Of a stretch of DNA of 64,000 bases, positions 62,238-64,000 are shown piece after piece (within the stretch, counting starts at the first letter, position 1; each line of letters opens with the position of its first letter). The position numbers and the translations under genes were made by a program. Source of the stretch: Herbiconiux sp. SALV-R1 (GTDB lineage Bacteria > Actinomycetota > Actinomycetes > Actinomycetales > Microbacteriaceae); contig NZ_CP053344.1 of assembly GCF_013113715.1 (NCBI RefSeq), positions 1,116,001-1,180,000 of the forward strand, read 5' to 3'. Below the pieces are notes generated by a model that was not told the DNA's origin, made no database searches, and saw nothing but the letters and a program-made list of their open reading frames with translations.

Positions 62238-63666
62238 CGGGTTCCCTCGCGCCTGCGGCGGCTGCCGCGTCGCGCGCGGCCCGTCCGCGCCGCTTCTCGC
62301 GGGGCCGTCTGGCGTAGTCCCTCGCCCGGCTGCTCGACAGCGCGATGAGGATGAGGATGTCGAGCGAGAGCCCGATGAGGTTCGTTCCGAGAGTGATCTG
62401 CACCCGGCCGTCGAGGTGGTCGATCGCGACGATGACGATGTTGATCGCGCTGAACGTCATGACCAGGATGCGCGCAACGTTGCTGCCGAGGAACACGAAG
62501 AGTCCGAACAGGAACTCCGCGATGCCGAAGGCGATCGCGCCCGCGACGAGGATCCACAGGGTGAGGTCGCGATCGACCTCCGCCGGCAGCTCGGAGCCGG
62601 TGTCGAGCTGGATGGCGTCGCGCACCGCCGTCCAGTCGAGCAGCACGGCGGCGACGAGGAGGACGGGCACGAAGGCCCGCAGCAGCACGACCACGCCGCC
62701 GAAGACCGTGGGGCCGGGCCGGCGCACCACCTTCGACGCCCGCGGCTCGATGCCCGCCACGTCGTGGTGCGGGGTGGGGACGACGACGCTCACCTCGGCG
62801 CGGCCCGCCGCCGACGGCGTCACCCGCCGCAGGTCGATCACCGGCAGGTCGCCGTCGGTGACGATCGCGTCGCCGCCGCCGTTGCGCGAGTGGTAGCCGG
62901 TGGCGAAGTCCTTCAGAACCCGCACACCCACCGCGGCGTCGGCGGCCTGCACCGTCTGCACGATGTGGTCGCGCTCGACGTCGGTGTTCTCGTCGATCTT
63001 GTGCGTGATCTGCAGCGTGAACAGCGAGAAGCCCACCGCTCGGTCGTAGGTGCCCGCCGCCAGCCAGTCGGTCTGGTGGCCGCCCGGCAGCAGCCAGCCC
63101 TCGGGGCAGCGCCAGAAGCGCACGTGGTGGCGCTTGGCCGGGTTGCCCTTCACCTCCTGCTGGTAGGCGAAGTCCTGGTTGCGGCCGAACAGCATGAGCG
63201 GGCTCACCGGGGCCTCGTCGTAGCTGCGCCGCAGCAGCGTCGACGTGACGATGCGCCAACCGCTGCGGAGCGACAGGTCGTCGGCCCTCGTCCATCCCGC
63301 GGCGAGCATCGCCGTGTGCAGCTGCTCCTCGCTGCCGAGGAGCCCGAGGTTCACCGGGTCGCCGAGCAGGCCGTCGCTCGTGCGGGTGCGCCCGATGAAG
63401 TAGTTCGGAACGTAGATGTTGGTGAGGATGCGGTGCAGGCGCGGCAGGGCGATGTACGCCACGAGCACCCAGAACAGCAGGTAGAACCAGATCTGCGCCC
63501 AGCCCGAGGCGAAGCCCTCGGTGAGCACGAGGTAGGCCAGCCACACCGAGGCCGCACCGGCGACCACGAAGAACACGTTGTCGAGCACGGCGTTGACGGA
63601 GAATCTTCGGCGTCGTCGCGGGGCGTGGCGCACCGAGCGATCGGCCTCCGTCAGCGTGTCGGGCAT
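62212..63666 (-). CDS. LssY C-terminal domain membrane protein
   Basis: The 484-residue product has two membrane segments near the N terminus (about 27-70), a large soluble domain (about 85-300) matching the LssY_C family (NYFIGRTRTSDGLLGDPVNLGLLG near 88, then RFWRCPEGWLLPGGHQTDWLAAGTYDRAVGFSLFT in part near 180), and four further membrane segments (about 310-450) before a basic tail. LssY_C proteins are associated with surface or envelope functions of unknown mechanism. TACCCT lies 6 nt before ATG 63666 on the minus strand. Confidence 0.85.
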   Translation of the reverse strand: MPDTLTEADRSVRHAPRRRRRFSVNAVLDNVFFVVAGAASVWLAYLVLTEGFASGWAQIWFYLLFWVLVAYIALPRLHRILTNIYVPNYFIGRTRTSDGLLGDPVNLGLLGSEEQLHTAMLAAGWTRADDLSLRSGWRIVTSTLLRRSYDEAPVSPLMLFGRNQDFAYQQEVKGNPAKRHHVRFWRCPEGWLLPGGHQTDWLAAGTYDRAVGFSLFTLQITHKIDENTDVERDHIVQTVQAADAAVGVRVLKDFATGYHSRNGGGDAIVTDGDLPVIDLRRVTPSAAGRAEVSVVVPTPHHDVAGIEPRASKVVRRPGPTVFGGVVVLLRAFVPVLLVAAVLLDWTAVRDAIQLDTGSELPAEVDRDLTLWILVAGAIAFGIAEFLFGLFVFLGSNVARILVMTFSAINIVIVAIDHLDGRVQITLGTNLIGLSLDILILIALSSSRARDYARRPREKRRGRAARDAAAAAGAREPVTQRSSRD

Positions 63667-63695
63667 GGACACAGGGTATCGCTCGCGCTCGCCGC

Positions 63696-64000
63696 TCAGA
63701 CCCTGGCCAGCGTGACCCTCGTCACGTAGGGGAGCTCGTAGCTCTCGCGGCCCGCCAGCTGCGGATGGGTGTCGAGGAGCTCGTCGAGCGAGGCCAGCAG
63801 CGTCGCCCGGTCGCCCGGAGCGAGCGCGATGACGTAGCTGCGCGAGCTGACCATGGCGACGAGCTGGTCGCGGTCGAGCCGGTTCACCCACGAGAACTCG
63901 GCGTAGGCGTCGCGGCGGAGCGGGGCGGCCAGAGGTGGGCGCACGGTGTCGAACTCCTCGGCGATCGACGAGCCGATGGTACGGCTGAGCGCCGCCACCC
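63696..64000 (-). CDS. C-terminal part of a probable class I SAM methyltransferase (partial)
   Basis: Only the last 100 or so residues are inside the window; the 5' end lies beyond base 64000. The visible part ends FSWVNRLDRDQLVAMVSSRSYVIAL near the middle and PYVTRVTLARV at the end, the pattern seen at the C terminus of many class I SAM-dependent methyltransferases of the Methyltransf_11 type. The catalytic part with the SAM-binding loop is not visible. A GTG at 63998 is the first in-frame start visible and is not proposed as the real one. It ends 29 bp from the LssY_C start. Confidence 0.65.
   Translation of the reverse strand, partial: VAALSRTIGSSIAEEFDTVRPPLAAPLRRDAYAEFSWVNRLDRDQLVAMVSSRSYVIALAPGDRATLLASLDELLDTHPQLAGRESYELPYVTRVTLARV

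Overview
The window is gene-dense, very GC-rich DNA (about 70% by eye) from an actinobacterium, most likely family Microbacteriaceae. Reasons: strong GC3 codon bias; many genes with a TAnnnT-like -10 hexamer only 6-8 nt before the start codon and no Shine-Dalgarno (leaderless mRNAs); an HspR-type HAIR operator before a Clp ATPase; mycofactocin-type SDR; BTAD-STAND regulators; and a small conserved protein family (58776-59081) I associate with Microbacteriaceae. I cannot name the genus. I saw no rRNA, tRNA, CRISPR array, IS element or prophage.

Layout. 1-5.3 kb: PEP carboxylase, a secreted lysozyme-like protein, a flotillin, then a long hairpin. 5.3-7.4 kb: LigD-type polymerase and ATP-dependent DNA ligase as separate convergent genes (split end-joining enzymes). 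7.5-13.1 kb: PerM-type permease, KhtT/KhtU-like K+/H+ antiport pair, NAD(P)HX epimerase, a MSMEG_6728-type protein, a membrane-anchored transglycosylase. 13.2-16.0 kb: an RsbU/RsbW/RsbV-like partner-switching set, a 71-residue protein and a CDP-alcohol phosphatidyltransferase. 16.1-19.2 kb: molybdate operon with an HTH-Mop regulator first, then modA, modB, modC, all overlapping by 4 nt. 19.3-25.8 kb: mycofactocin-type SDR, Eis-like acetyltransferase, quinone-oxidoreductase-like enzyme and small membrane proteins. 25.8-30.0 kb: ClpC-type ATPase behind a HAIR site, and a PiT transporter operon. 30.1-36.6 kb: ABC-F protein, a membrane protein flanked by two related palindromes, an alpha/beta hydrolase, SulP transporter and gluconokinase.

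36.6-37.6 kb is the most striking locus: an Abi_2/AbiF-like HEPN-domain protein (R-N-x3-H motif) directly preceded by about 110 nt able to fold into a closed multi-helix RNA, with an acidic 44-residue ORF before it. The Abi gene seems to carry a 1-nt frameshift near its 3' end. 37.6-46.9 kb: PrsW-like protease, an HtrA-like lipoprotein protease, two tandem paralogous BTAD-STAND regulators separated by a 165-bp near-palindrome, and a membrane protein. The promoters before htrA and before the membrane protein share the same three TTG/TGCA repeats at the same distances (0, 11, 21) and the same 54-nt distance to the -10, which suggests one regulon.

47-64 kb: NodB deacetylase lipoprotein operon, a secreted protein operon, a GH92-like hydrolase coupled to a GT4 glycosyltransferase, a DHA2 MFS pump with its TetR regulator, a nucleotidyltransferase-fold protein resembling CD-NTases but lacking the expected catalytic aspartates, a diacylglycerol-kinase-like lipid kinase, an LssY_C membrane protein, and the 3' end of a probable methyltransferase cut by the window edge.
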